Shown: piece by piece, positions 35,305-45,851 of the stretch | How positions within the stretch are numbered: the stretch's first letter is position 1 | Layout of the letters: each line of letters starts with the position of its first letter | Source: Sva-07 sp963829585 | GTDB lineage: Bacteria > Actinomycetota > Acidimicrobiia > Acidimicrobiales > Ilumatobacteraceae | Assembly: GCA_963829585.1 (NCBI GenBank) | Contig: CAWHJD010000014.1 | Location: 1-64,000, forward strand | Reading direction: 5' to 3' | Length of the DNA: 64,000 nucleotides | Notes under the pieces: generated by a model | What the model was told of the DNA's origin: nothing | The model's input: only the letters and a program-made list of their open reading frames with translations | The model's database searches: none | Program-made: the position numbers and the translations under genes

Positions 35305-35685
35305 TCAGCTCGACGGGCTGATCTCGCGGTCCCGCAAGGGCTTGGCCGCAGCCAGGAGCCATTCGAGTGCGTCGCTCAGCTCGGCCGCCGTCGGCCGACG
35401 GTCTGTGCCGAGATCACGTTCGACGTCTTCGACGGCACATGCGAGCACGTACAGCTCGTCGTGCAACGCGTCGAGTTCCTCACGGGCCACCACGAGTTCG
35501 TTCTCGCTCAGCTCCAGGTCACGGGCGCGCTGGCGTGCCACCCAGTCCCATTGCCGGCAACGCTGCGAACAGAACACCCGGGGACGTCCGGGCCCGCGAC
35601 GCGCCGGCAGGGCTCGCCGACACCACCGACAGTGCGCGATGGGTGTCGATCCCCCGCCGCCGTCCTCCATCGTTGATTTCGTCAT
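35305..35685 (-). CDS. Small zinc-finger/coiled-coil protein
   Basis: 126 residues. The N-terminal third has a Cys pair CRWCRR followed by FCSQRCRQWDW, matching the short zinc-ribbon pattern of 'CxxC...CSxxCRxR' DNA- or RNA-associated proteins. The rest is a helical region of Glu/Leu/Ala (RARDLELSENELVVAREELD, AAAKPLRDREISP). The ATG at 35685 gives a good domain edge; longer readings upstream overlap the aldolase promoter. The function is unknown. Confidence 0.6.
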   Translation of the reverse strand: MTKSTMEDGGGGSTPIAHCRWCRRALPARRGPGRPRVFCSQRCRQWDWVARQRARDLELSENELVVAREELDALHDELYVLACAVEDVERDLGTDRRPTAAELSDALEWLLAAAKPLRDREISPSS

Positions 35686-35745
35686 GACGAAATGGTAGCC
35701 GCACCGTTGGCACGCGACGCTCGATGGTCTGGGAGACTCAGGGCG

Positions 35746-36827
35746 ATGACCCTGCCTCCCGCCTCCCTCGAGCGCCTTCGCGAGCGACAACGCCGCCGGC
35801 GCGCATCCCAGCGTCCTCGATGCCATCGCTGCAGCCAATGTCGGTCACATGCTGGCCTACGGCGACGACGAGATCACCCGTGAATGCTCCGATCGGTTCC
35901 GCGACCTGTTCGGCGCCGACGTGACCATGCGGCTGACGTTCAACGGAACCGGTGCGAACGTCCTGGCCCTCGCGACCCTGCTCGGGTCGCTGCCCGGCCC
36001 GCATCACGGCGTCGTGTGCACCGATTGGGCGCACATCGCCGTCGACGAGACCGGCGCCCCGGAACGCGCTGCTCGCCACCAAGCTGATCGATCTGCCCTC
36101 GGTCGAGGGCAAGCTCGTCCCCGAGCAACTGGCCGAACTCGCCGCGATCCAGGGTGTCCAGCACCATGTGCAGCCCGGCGTGGTGTCGATCACCCAGGCC
36201 ACCGAACTCGGCACGCTCTACACGCCCGACGAGATCGCAGCGCTGTGCGACCAGGCGCACGCACTCGGGATGCTGGTCCACCTCGACGGCGCCCGGATCT
36301 CGAATGCCACCGCGGCGCTCGGTGGCACACGGGCGGCGCTGCGATCGTTCACCGTCGATGCAGGCGTCGATGCGGTGAGTTTCGGAGGCACGAAGAACGG
36401 CCTGCTCGGCGCCGAAGCCGTCATCTTCCTCGACGCCGCCTCGTCGGTCGGCTCGAAGTACGTGCGCAAGCAGGTGACGCAGCTGCCGTCGAAGATGCGC
36501 TATCTCGCTGCTCAGTTCAATGCGGTGCTCGAGAACGATCTCTGGATCGACCTCGCCACCCACGCGAATGCCATGGCCACCGAGCTGCACCGCCTGACCG
36601 TCGACATTCCCGGCGTGGAGCTCGACCGTCCGCCGGCGGTCAACAGCTTGTTTCCCCGCTTGCCACCCGAATGCATCGCTCCCCTGCGCGACTGGTGTTT
36701 CTTCTGGGACTGGGACACGACCCGCCACGAGGTTCGCTGGATGACCTCGTGGGACACGACGATCGAGGATGTCACGACCTTCGCGGCGGGCGTCCGGGCG
36801 ATCGTGGTCGATGGCGCACGTGCCTGA
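35746..36827 (+). CDS. Low-specificity L-threonine aldolase (two frameshifts)
   Basis: About 359 residues. FASDNAAGAHPSVLDAIAAA, YGDDEITRECSDRFRDLFGA and FNGTGANVLALATLL are followed by HVQPGVVSITQATELGTLYT, the LVHLDGARISNATAALG segment and the PLP-Lys motif AVSFGGTKNGLLGAEAVIF. This is the fold-type I threonine aldolase group (glycine + acetaldehyde). It links to the glycine genes nearby. The frame shifts near 35770 and 36065 (an extra G). The ATG at 35746 needs the first shift to be an error. Confidence 0.9.
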
Positions 36828-36847
36828 AATTTAGTTGGCACATGCAA

Positions 36848-36876
36848 TTGACTCAGTGGTCGATTCGATTTAGTCT
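36848..36876 (+). promoter_or_regulatory. Sigma70-type promoter of whiB
   Basis: TTGACT (36848-36853) and TAGTCT (36871-36876) are separated by 17 bases and lie 75 bases before the WhiB start, in a locally AT-rich stretch. The fit to the -35/-10 consensus is unusually good for this high-GC window. Confidence 0.6.
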
Positions 36877-36950
36877 GTCGCCCTGCGGAGCCTGAAGAAC
36901 TCTGATTTCCGGTCCACTGGGGAAGCAACCAATCGCACGGGGGTGTGTAC

Positions 36951-37256
36951 ATGACGGCCATCGATTTCTCCATCGATCGCATTCAGACCGATGAGGACAA
37001 CTGGATGCGCGATGGGGCCTGCAAGGGGATGACGCACCTCTTCTTCCCGACTGCAGCCGAACGGCCGCAGGCGCGTGAGCGACGTGAGGCAGCCGCAAAG
37101 GACGTCTGTTCGAGCTGCCCGGTCCAGACGCAGTGCGTCTCGTTCGCCCGCGAGAATCACGAATACGGTTTCTGGGGTGGCGAGTCCGAGGACGAGCGCC
37201 ACGCCGCCGGCTACCGCCTCATCGCCCCCATCGGCATCCGCGCCCGCGCCAGCTGA
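36951..37256 (+). CDS. WhiB-family iron-sulfur regulator
   Basis: 101 residues. The four cluster Cys are Cys24 (GACKGM), Cys53 and Cys56 (DVCSSCPV) and Cys62 (TQC). The GFWGGESEDERHA turn and a basic C-terminal tail (YRLIAPIGIRARAS) complete a WhiB domain. WhiB proteins hold a [4Fe-4S] cluster and bind sigma factors. The subtype is not certain; the short tail and position next to ribokinase resemble neither WhiB1 nor WhiB3 exactly. The ATG at 36951 is favoured over the GTG two codons earlier. Confidence 0.95.
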   Translation: MTAIDFSIDRIQTDEDNWMRDGACKGMTHLFFPTAAERPQARERREAAAKDVCSSCPVQTQCVSFARENHEYGFWGGESEDERHAAGYRLIAPIGIRARAS

Positions 37257-38138
37257 GTGTTCGACGTCGCCGTCGTCGGCAGCGTCAACCTCGATCTCGT
37301 CGCCACCACCGCTCGCCTTCCCGGCCCCGGTGAAACGGTGTCCGGGACCGCGTACGCCGAGCATGCCGGTGGAAAGGGTCTGAACCAGGCGGTCGCTGCT
37401 GCTCGCACCGGCGCTGTCGTGGTCATGGTCGGAGCCGTCGGAGACGACGAAGCCGGACGCCGCCTCCGATCGATTGCCGAGGACGAGGGGATCGACGTCG
37501 GCGCGGTCGTGGTCGTCCCGGGTTCGCCGACCGGCCGGGCACTCATCACCGTCGACGCCGGCGCGGAGAACTCGATCGTCGTGATCCCCGGGGCGAACTC
37601 GTATGTTCGCGCCGGCAGCGTGCCCGATGCCCGGGTGGTGATCGCCCAGCTGGAGATTCCCCTCGACGAGGTGATCGCAGCGTTGCGATCCGCCCGGGCG
37701 AGCGGCGCTCGCACGATGCTGAATCCGGCGCCGGCCCAACCGCTTCCGGACGAGCTGCTCGAGCTCTGCGACATCATCGTGCCCAACGAACACGAACTCG
37801 AACTGATCGGCGGAATCGAGTCGCTCCTCGGTCGTGGGGTCGGCGCTGTCGTGATGACGAAGGGTGCCGCCGGAGCCACCGTGACGGTTCGGGCCGGAAC
37901 GTTCACGACCGAGCGGCACCAGCCGGCATTCCAGGTGACGCCCGTCGACACCACCGGTGCCGGCGATGCGTTCTGCGGCTCGCTCGCTGCCCGACTGGCC
38001 GGAGGGGACGAGCTCGAGTCCGCCGTCCGTTACGCCGCAGCGGCGGGTGCGCTCGCAACCACGGTCGAAGGCGCCGTGCCGTCGCTCCCCCACGCGCGCG
38101 ACGTGGAGATCCTCCTGGCGCACGACGAACCGACCTGA
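37257..38138 (+). CDS. rbsK: Ribokinase (PfkB family)
   Basis: 293 residues. VVGSVNLDLVATTARLPGPG, HAGGKGLNQAVAAARTG, IVVIPGANSYV and the anion-hole/catalytic DTTGAGDAFCGSLAARLAGG (catalytic Asp) are all typical of ribokinase. It phosphorylates D-ribose to ribose 5-phosphate. The GTG start directly abuts the whiB stop, so the two are co-transcribed. No ribose transporter is nearby. Confidence 0.9.
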   Translation: MFDVAVVGSVNLDLVATTARLPGPGETVSGTAYAEHAGGKGLNQAVAAARTGAVVVMVGAVGDDEAGRRLRSIAEDEGIDVGAVVVVPGSPTGRALITVDAGAENSIVVIPGANSYVRAGSVPDARVVIAQLEIPLDEVIAALRSARASGARTMLNPAPAQPLPDELLELCDIIVPNEHELELIGGIESLLGRGVGAVVMTKGAAGATVTVRAGTFTTERHQPAFQVTPVDTTGAGDAFCGSLAARLAGGDELESAVRYAAAAGALATTVEGAVPSLPHARDVEILLAHDEPT

Positions 38139-38172
38139 GTCCGAGCGCGCAGTGCGCCGGTGGCGTGGCGGA

Positions 38173-38991
38173 TCAGGGGTGACGCAGTGCCACGGCGACC
38201 CAGCCGTCGAGCGAGTCGACCTGCTCCACGATCATCGGCGCGAGCGCAGCGAGGACGTGTTCGTGACGCTCCGCGAGGATCCCGCTGATCACCAGATGCC
38301 CGTCGGGTCGGGTCAGCCGTCGGAGGTCACCGGCGAGCTCGACGAGTGTGGGCGCGAGGATGTTCGCCACGACGAGTCGATACGGCCCGTCGAGTTCACT
38401 CACGGGCGTGGTGTCGACCTCCACCGACTCGGCGACTCCGTTGCGAACCGCATTGTCGCGTGTCGCCTCGACGGCGGCGGACGCGACGTCGACGGCGCGC
38501 ACCGAGCCAGCGCCGAGCACGGCCGCCATGACGGCGATCACGCCGGTTCCGCACCCCACGTCGAGCACGTCGGACCCATCGGCGAGGAGCCTGCGGGTTG
38601 CCCGCAACGACAGGAGCGTCGTGGGATGGTCGCCGAGCCCGAACGCGCCGCCCGGTTCGATGGAGATGGCGACGACGCCGTCTCCGACGGCCGGGTCCTG
38701 CCATGCCGGCACGACGACGAGTGAGTCGTCGATCCAGATCGGTCGAGCGAATTCCCGCCACGTGTCGGCCGTTTCCTCCACGACGTCGACCACTCGCCAG
38801 GGCCACCGCTCCCCCAGCGCCGTCGCGGCACGCTCGATGGCGGCTTCGTCGTCACCGACCGCCGTCCAGAGCTCGACGAGTTCGGTCGACTCGCCGACCC
38901 GTTCCTCGATGGCGCGCACTCCCAGCTGCCAGAGCGCATCCGATGCCAGGTCGACCTCGCCCGCGGGCACGGTCACGACGAATGCCTGCAT
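38173..38991 (-). CDS. prmA: Ribosomal protein L11 methyltransferase-like protein
   Basis: 272 residues. An N-terminal substrate-type domain (WQLGVRAIEERVGESTELVE) is followed by a SAM-dependent Rossmann fold: GLGDHPTTLLSLRATRRLL, VLDVGCGTGVIAVMAAVLGA (motif I) and VVANILAPTLVELAGDL, with the N-I-L-A of PrmA-type enzymes. It likely trimethylates ribosomal protein L11. It sits 1 base from, and co-directional with, the gamma-carbonic-anhydrase-like gene. Length is slightly short for PrmA. Confidence 0.85.
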   Translation of the reverse strand: MQAFVVTVPAGEVDLASDALWQLGVRAIEERVGESTELVELWTAVGDDEAAIERAATALGERWPWRVVDVVEETADTWREFARPIWIDDSLVVVPAWQDPAVGDGVVAISIEPGGAFGLGDHPTTLLSLRATRRLLADGSDVLDVGCGTGVIAVMAAVLGAGSVRAVDVASAAVEATRDNAVRNGVAESVEVDTTPVSELDGPYRLVVANILAPTLVELAGDLRRLTRPDGHLVISGILAERHEHVLAALAPMIVEQVDSLDGWVAVALRHP

Positions 38992-38992
38992 G

Positions 38993-39511
38993 TCAGTCGA
39001 GCCGGCGCAGGTCGGTGCGGTAGGCCTCGATGCGAGCGACGTAGGCCGCAGCGCTGCTTCGGATGAGGTCGACGTCGGCCCGGTCGGGCTTGATCACCGC
39101 CGGCGAGCCGGCGGCCAGCGCGCCCGACGGCACGTCGACATCGTTGAGGACCACGGAGTTGGCGGCCACGATGGCTCCGCTGTGGATCACCGAACGGTGC
39201 AGCACCATCGCCGCGTTGCCGATCAGGACGTCGTCGTGGATCGTGCAGCCCTCCAGGTGGACCAGGTGGCCGAGCACGCAGCCGTCGCCCACGACGGTGG
39301 GCCATCGCGGCGTCGTGTGGAGCACCGCATTGTCCTGCACGCTCGTGCGGCTGCCGATCCGGATCTCACCACCGTCGCCGCGCAGCGTGGCTCCCGGCCA
39401 GATCGACGACTCGGCGCCGATGGTGACCGCGCCGATGATCACGGCGTCGGGATGGACGAAGGCCGTCGAATCGATGGTCGGGACGAGATCGCCGAGTGCG
39501 TAGACAGCCAT
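38993..39511 (-). CDS. Gamma-class carbonic-anhydrase-like hexapeptide protein
   Basis: 172 residues. A left-handed beta-helix is clear (TAFVHPDAVIIGAVTIGAES, SIWPGATLRGDGGEIRIGSR, then VLGHLVHLEGCTIHDDVLIG). The zinc His in AVLHTT and GH are present, but the position that is normally H-G-C reads E-G-C (GHLVHLEGC). One metal ligand thus appears to be replaced or shifted, so activity is uncertain. The terminal helix ends IEAYRTDLRRLD. Start ATG 39511. Confidence 0.85.
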   Translation of the reverse strand: MAVYALGDLVPTIDSTAFVHPDAVIIGAVTIGAESSIWPGATLRGDGGEIRIGSRTSVQDNAVLHTTPRWPTVVGDGCVLGHLVHLEGCTIHDDVLIGNAAMVLHRSVIHSGAIVAANSVVLNDVDVPSGALAAGSPAVIKPDRADVDLIRSSAAAYVARIEAYRTDLRRLD

Positions 39512-39581
39512 TGCGGGCACGGTACCGGCCAGGCGCAGACTCGTTGGAGTTCTCCCTCCGTAAACCGGTACCGTTGTCGCA

Positions 39582-41202
39582 ATGTCCCGCAGGATTGATA
39601 TCGAGCTCACGAGCGCGCTCCCCGACGGCTCGTGGACGTGGCGCGCCGCTGGCGCCCGCAAGCCCAACGGGCAGATGGATGCCAGCTTGCTGCCACCCGG
39701 ATCGGCCGTCGGTGACGTGCTGAAGGCCGAGATCGAGCAGATGCTCGACGGCATCGAGGTCCAGTCGATCGTCAAGACACGTGACAAGGCGGAAGACGCC
39801 AACGTCCTCGAGCTCCTCCCGAGCGAGAAGCCGTTCGAAGCCGTGATCGAAACCCGTGCCAAGCGTGACCGTGGTGAGCGTCGAGAAGGACGCGACAGCC
39901 GCGACGGACGGGGTCGCCGTGACGCGAAGCGCGACGGTGGGCGCCGTGACGGTGCGCGCGACGGTGGGCGCGATGGTGCGCGCGACGGTGGGCGCGATGG
40001 CGAGGGTTCCGGCAAGGGCCGCTCCGACCAGCGTCGCCAGCGCCCTCATTTCGAGGCTCCGCCCGAACTGCCCCAGCGCCCGAAGCCGAAGCGGTTGCGC
40101 CCCGGCAAGGCACGGCGCAACGCCGTGCTCGCCGACCTCCCCGAGGAGCAGCGTCCGATCGCCGAGATGGCCCTGCAGGGGATGTCGGCTGTCCGCGCCC
40201 GTGTGAGGGAAGAGAACGCGAAGCTCGAGGCCGCCGGACAGCCCACGATGCCCGAGCAGTCGGTCGTCAAGATGGCCGAGGACATGCTCCCCAAGCTGCG
40301 CGTCGCGGAATGGCTCGACCGCGCGGAGGCCGCACAACGTCAGATGGAGCACCTCGACCTGCGCGACCTGCGCAGCGTCGTCGCCGCCGGCGAGGACCCG
40401 AGCGTCGCTCGCGACGAGTCGACCCGCGCCGTGGCCGACGACCTCAAGCAGTCGCTGGTTCGCAAGCAGGAGGAGGAACTCACCCTGTGGTTCGGCGACA
40501 TCGACGCCGCAATCGGCGTGGGTCGTGTCATCCGTGCGCTGCGGCTCTCGTCGCAGCCGCCCAAGGCGGGCGTCATGTTCCCGCCGGATCTGGCGCGTCG
40601 CCTCGGCGAGGCCGCGACGGCAGCTCTCCAGCCTGATGATCCCGCCGACCGCTGGATCGCGCTGCTCGAAGCAGCGGCGTTCTCGCCGGTTCGCACGCTC
40701 GTGACACCCACCGCTCCACCTGCGGTGATCACCGACGATCTGAAGGCCACCACCATCCGGCTCGGCCCTGCCCTGCCGCAGATCGCGGCGTTGCTCGGCA
40801 TCGAGATCCCTGCCGGCACACCCAAGCCGAAGCCGCTGCGCGCCGGGCCGCCCCGCAAGGACGCACGCAAGGATGGGCGCAACGACGGGCGCAACGAGAG
40901 CCGGTCAGGCGCAAAGGGCGCCCGTGCCGACGATCGCCCCCGCCCGTCGAAGGGCGAGGCGAAGCCCACCAAGGTGCCGGACGACGCGCCGGTCGAAGCG
41001 CAAGCCCCACCGGTCGAACCGAGCAGCCGAGACGACCGTTGCGCCCGCAGAGTCGGCCCCGGTCGACTCGCCGGTCGAGCCTGCGGTTTCCGAGCCTGCG
41101 GTTTCCGAGCCTGCGGTTTCCGAGCCGCAGGTCGAAGCTGCCACTGACGAAGCCGTGGTCGACGAAGCGGCGACTGACGAAGCGGCCACGTCCGGCGCCT
41201 GA
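39582..41202 (+). CDS. Hypothetical protein with Arg-Asp-Gly-rich central region (one frameshift)
   Basis: About 539 residues. The N-terminal ~80 residues form a beta-rich domain (RRIDIELTSALPDGSWTWRA, SAVGDVLKAEIEQMLDGIEV). The middle is a basic/acidic repeat of GGRDGARD type. Then comes a helical domain (MAEDMLPKLRVAEWLDRAEA, LTLWFGDIDAAIGVGRVIRA). The C-terminus is an Ala/Glu/Pro tail with AVSEP repeats after a frame change near 41025. Such RGG-like stretches usually bind RNA. It is a conserved but unnamed actinobacterial protein in appearance; the function is unknown. Confidence 0.7.
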
Positions 41203-41247
41203 GCGGGGTTCGCTCCGCTCGGCCCGCGACGCCTACGATCCTTCGCC

Positions 41248-42033
41248 ATGTCCGAGATCGTCACGTACGAAGCCCGCGACCGCGTCGCGCTCATCACCCT
41301 GAACCGACCTGATGCCCGCAATGCGGTCAACGGCGACGTCGCCCAGGCGATGGAGGCCGCCATCGACCGGATGGAGGACGACGGCGACATCTGGGTGGGC
41401 ATCATCCAGGCCAACACCGAGGGACAGGACCGACCGGTCTTCTGCGCCGGGGCCGACCTGAAGGCGATCAACTCGGGCGCCGGCGGTTCGCTGATGACCG
41501 AACGGGGCGGGTTCGCCGGCTTCGCCTATCGCGAGCGCAAGAAGCCGGTCATCGTCGCCGTCGACGGCCTCGCCACTGCAGGAGGCTGTGAGATCGTCCT
41601 GGCTGCCGATCTCGTGGTCGCCACGACCCGGTCGGCCTTCGGGTTGGCCGAGGTGAAGCGCAACCTCGTGGCCGGCGCCGGCGGCCTCTTCCGGCTCCCT
41701 CGTGCGATCGGTCGCTCGGCAGCCATGGAACTGATCCTCACCGGCGAGCCCCTGGCGGCACAACGCGCCTACGAACTGGGCCTCGTCAACCGTCTCGTCG
41801 AGCCCGGCGAGGCCACCGAGGAGGCCCTGCGCCTCGCTGCTCAGATCACTGCGTCGGCCCCGCTCGCCGTGTGGGAGAGCCGCAAGGTCGTACTCGCTGC
41901 GGCGACACAGGACGACGAGACGCTCAAGCGGATGACCGATTCGGCCATGGGCGTCGTGATGCGCTCGGAGGATCTGTCCGAAGGCCTGACCGCCTTCATC
42001 GAGAAGCGCCCCCCGCAATGGAAGGGCCGCTGA
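41248..42033 (+). CDS. Enoyl-CoA hydratase/isomerase family protein
   Basis: 261 residues. The crotonase oxyanion-hole motif FCAGADLKAI, GGCEIVLAADLVVA with the first Glu and FGLAEVKRNLVAGAGGLFRL with the second Glu are kept. ALITLNRPDARNAVNGDVAQ is the N-terminal family start. It probably hydrates enoyl-CoA in fatty-acid or amino-acid breakdown. ATG 41248; it converges with the GNAT gene after 3 bases. Confidence 0.92.
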   Translation: MSEIVTYEARDRVALITLNRPDARNAVNGDVAQAMEAAIDRMEDDGDIWVGIIQANTEGQDRPVFCAGADLKAINSGAGGSLMTERGGFAGFAYRERKKPVIVAVDGLATAGGCEIVLAADLVVATTRSAFGLAEVKRNLVAGAGGLFRLPRAIGRSAAMELILTGEPLAAQRAYELGLVNRLVEPGEATEEALRLAAQITASAPLAVWESRKVVLAAATQDDETLKRMTDSAMGVVMRSEDLSEGLTAFIEKRPPQWKGR

Positions 42034-42036
42034 CGC

Positions 42037-42489
42037 TCAGAGCCACTTGAACGTGACGATGAGACGGGCGACGATGCCCGCTCGTTCGTAGAGGTTCTTG
42101 GTCTGACGGTCACCGGGCAGCGCCTGGCCCTCCACGGCCACCGCTCCCCTGGTGCGTGCCGTCGCGATCGCCGTCGCCAGGAGTTCGTCGCCGAACCCGA
42201 GCTCACGGGCCTCGGGGGTGACCCAGACCTGGTCGATGCGAACCACGTGATCAGGACCCAGATCGGCAACGAGGTAACCGACGACCACGTCGTCGATTCC
42301 TGCGACGTACACGTCCGACTCGTCGCACCGCAACGCCCACGCGTCGTCCACCGCGGGGTGTTCGACGAGCCAGCGATCGCCGCCACGTTGCCCGACGAGG
42401 GCGGCGCGCGCCTCTCGTTCCAGCAGTGCCAGCTGGGCGAGATCGTCGCCGCTGGAAGGATCGGCGGCGCGTACCGTCGGGTCGATCAT
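42037..42489 (-). CDS. GNAT N-acetyltransferase
   Basis: 150 residues. The GNAT core runs VVVGYLVADLGPDHVVRIDQ, VWVTPEARELGFGDELLATA and ending YERAGIVARLIVTFKWL. The acetyl-CoA loop reads R-E-L-G-F-G, matching [RQ]-x-x-G-x-[GA] with a small deviation. The substrate is unknown. Its ATG overlaps the upstream gene's stop (ATGA), so it is translationally coupled to the helical protein. Confidence 0.8.
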   Translation of the reverse strand: MIDPTVRAADPSSGDDLAQLALLEREARAALVGQRGGDRWLVEHPAVDDAWALRCDESDVYVAGIDDVVVGYLVADLGPDHVVRIDQVWVTPEARELGFGDELLATAIATARTRGAVAVEGQALPGDRQTKNLYERAGIVARLIVTFKWL

Positions 42490-42879
42490 GCCTCCCTCAG
42501 CTGTGCCAGCTTGCCGAGGATGGTACGTCGATGGCGGCCATGGAGCTCGTAGGCCTCGATCGCGTCGCGCTCGTCGGGGTTCGAGACCCGCCAGCATCGA
42601 CACGATGTCGGACGCCGGGAGATGGTCGTAGTCGGCGAGCGCCAGGGTCGTGGAGTCGATGACGCTCTCCGCGGAGGGTTCGACCGCGACAGCTGCGTCG
42701 TTCGACGGCTCGACCTGCTCCTCCTCGGGCGTCTCGGCGGGCACCAGGAGCGACTCGAGTCGCTGGCGGACCTCTCGAACTCCTTGATCGACGGCGAGCT
42801 TGCCGAGGAATCGCGCGAGGACGATCTCGCGTTGGACACGACCGATCGCTGCAGGGACCTGATCCAGCAGCGTGGTCAT
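42486..42879 (-). CDS. Conserved helical hypothetical protein (one frameshift)
   Basis: About 130 residues. The N-terminus DQVPAAIGRVQREIVLARFL and LVPAETPEEEQ are followed, after a frame change near 42575, by VSNPDERDAIEAYELHGRHR and TILGKLAQLREA. The last block is the short helical hairpin often seen at the C-terminus of small actinobacterial lipid-droplet or division-associated proteins. No name fits. Operon with the GNAT gene. Confidence 0.65.
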
Positions 42880-42886
42880 GAGAGTC

Positions 42887-43390
42887 TCAGGAGCTGAAGA
42901 TCGGGCAGTCGTCGTCGCCGATGGGACAGTTCGGCGCGCTCGACTTCACCAGGAGGAAGCAGGACGAACAGAGTTGTTCGTCCTGCTGCTTGGGCAGGAG
43001 ACGCTCGCCGCCCTCACCGCGCACATCGGGCTCGTCGTCCTCGTCGTCCTCGTCGTCCTCGTCGGAGGCAACGAGGCGATCCTTCAGGATCTTGTCGAGG
43101 TCCTCTTCGACGTCGTCGTCGGCCATGAGCTCGTCGTCGTCTTCGTCCTCGTCGTCGTCGACGCGCTTCTTGCGCTTGGTCCGCGGCGTTTCGGGAGCGG
43201 CGTCTTCGTCTTCGTCCTCGTCGGAGACGACGACGTCGTCATCGTCGTCGTCAGCGGGAACGTCGTCCTCGTCCAGGTCGATGTCGTCGACATCCAGGTC
43301 GATGTCGACGACGTCGACCTCGGCGTCGTCGGTCTCTTCCTCGCCGAGCTCGTCGTCGGATTCGATGTCGGTGATGTCGTCGTCAGCCAT
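42887..43390 (-). CDS. DUF4193 domain protein, highly acidic
   Basis: 167 residues. Residues ~1-130 are a run of Asp/Glu with few other residues. The C-terminus LCSSCFLLVKSSAPNCPIGD and DDCPIF carries three or four Cys, matching the DUF4193 domain found only in actinobacteria. The repeated GAC/GAA codons create long open frames on the other strand that are not genes. The cysteine set suggests metal or redox binding; function unknown. It belongs to the same minus-strand run as the GNAT gene. Confidence 0.85.
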   Translation of the reverse strand: MADDDITDIESDDELGEEETDDAEVDVVDIDLDVDDIDLDEDDVPADDDDDDVVVSDEDEDEDAAPETPRTKRKKRVDDDEDEDDDELMADDDVEEDLDKILKDRLVASDEDDEDDEDDEPDVRGEGGERLLPKQQDEQLCSSCFLLVKSSAPNCPIGDDDCPIFSS

Positions 43391-43522
43391 GTGGTCGTTT
43401 CGGTCTCGTCGTGCGGCGGGTCACCGAAGTAATCGGCGCTTGCGGCGGGAGCATAGGCGTGGGTCGGCGATCGACCGGGAGACCGAGCGTGTGACACCGG
43501 TCACATCACCGCTGGAGGCGGT

Positions 43523-45125
<1,603 letters not shown>

Positions 45126-45224
45126 GAGGAGTCACTCTAGAAGAGCAGAGCGCGAGCCCTCGGGATCCTCGGACGTCGCAAGGTCGCAGCGGCTCCGGCG
45201 ACGACCCTGGGGCTCGGCCCCGGT

Positions 45225-45851
45225 TCAGGCGTACACGAGGGCGGCGTCGGGCGCCACGGTGACCTCGACGACGGTCGCCGAGCCGATCCGGCGACCGTCG
45301 ACCGAGACGACCATCGGCCTGCGAAAGCTCCACGTCGCGGCGCGAACGGATCGGGTGGCGATGCCGGGATGCGGAACGTGTGTTGCCGAACGAGCGCGAC
45401 GACGTGCCTGCCGACGCAGGCGGACACCGAACGTCGAGCCGACTTCGAAGGTCTCGACGCGGCCGTCGTTCGGGTGCCCTCGGGGTGCAACGTCGTACTC
45501 ACCGATGTACTCGGCGTTCATCACCACGACCACCGATCCGCGCCACCAGCCACCTCGCCACCACGGATTCCTCACGACGACGTGTGCGCAGGCGATTGCC
45601 GTGACCACTCCCCCGTCGAGTCGGATGTCGATCAGGTCGACGGGGAGTTCGTTGACCGTCAGGCGACCCTCGAGGGACGGCGCGCCCAGGGTGCGGGCAA
45701 AATCGCCGTCGACGGCGAACACGGGCGGTCCGTCGCGGCCGTCACGCGACGAGGACAGACACCGTGCGAGCTCGGGGTCGCCGGCCACGACGACGAGGTC
45801 GAGCGGTCGGTCGACCGTGCGACCCCAGGGTTCACCCGGCTTGATCGTCAT
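45225..45851 (-). CDS. Diacylglycerol/lipid-kinase C-terminal-like protein
   Basis: 208 residues. ALVYA at the end, VVVVMNAEYIGEYDVAPRGH, PNDGRVETFEV and FRRPMVVSVDGRRIGSATVV resemble the beta-rich C-terminal half of YegS/DagK-type lipid kinases (NADK-like fold). The catalytic N-terminal GGDGT half is absent. It may be a stand-alone beta domain or a truncated kinase. It overlaps the helicase gene end by 20 bases and is downstream of it in an operon. Confidence 0.6.
   Translation of the reverse strand: MTIKPGEPWGRTVDRPLDLVVVAGDPELARCLSSSRDGRDGPPVFAVDGDFARTLGAPSLEGRLTVNELPVDLIDIRLDGGVVTAIACAHVVVRNPWWRGGWWRGSVVVVMNAEYIGEYDVAPRGHPNDGRVETFEVGSTFGVRLRRQARRRARSATHVPHPGIATRSVRAATWSFRRPMVVSVDGRRIGSATVVEVTVAPDAALVYA

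Noticed and set aside
42890..43400. Plus-strand Val/Leu-rich and Ser-rich frames
   Set aside because: They arise from GAC/GAA codon runs of the acidic DUF4193 gene.
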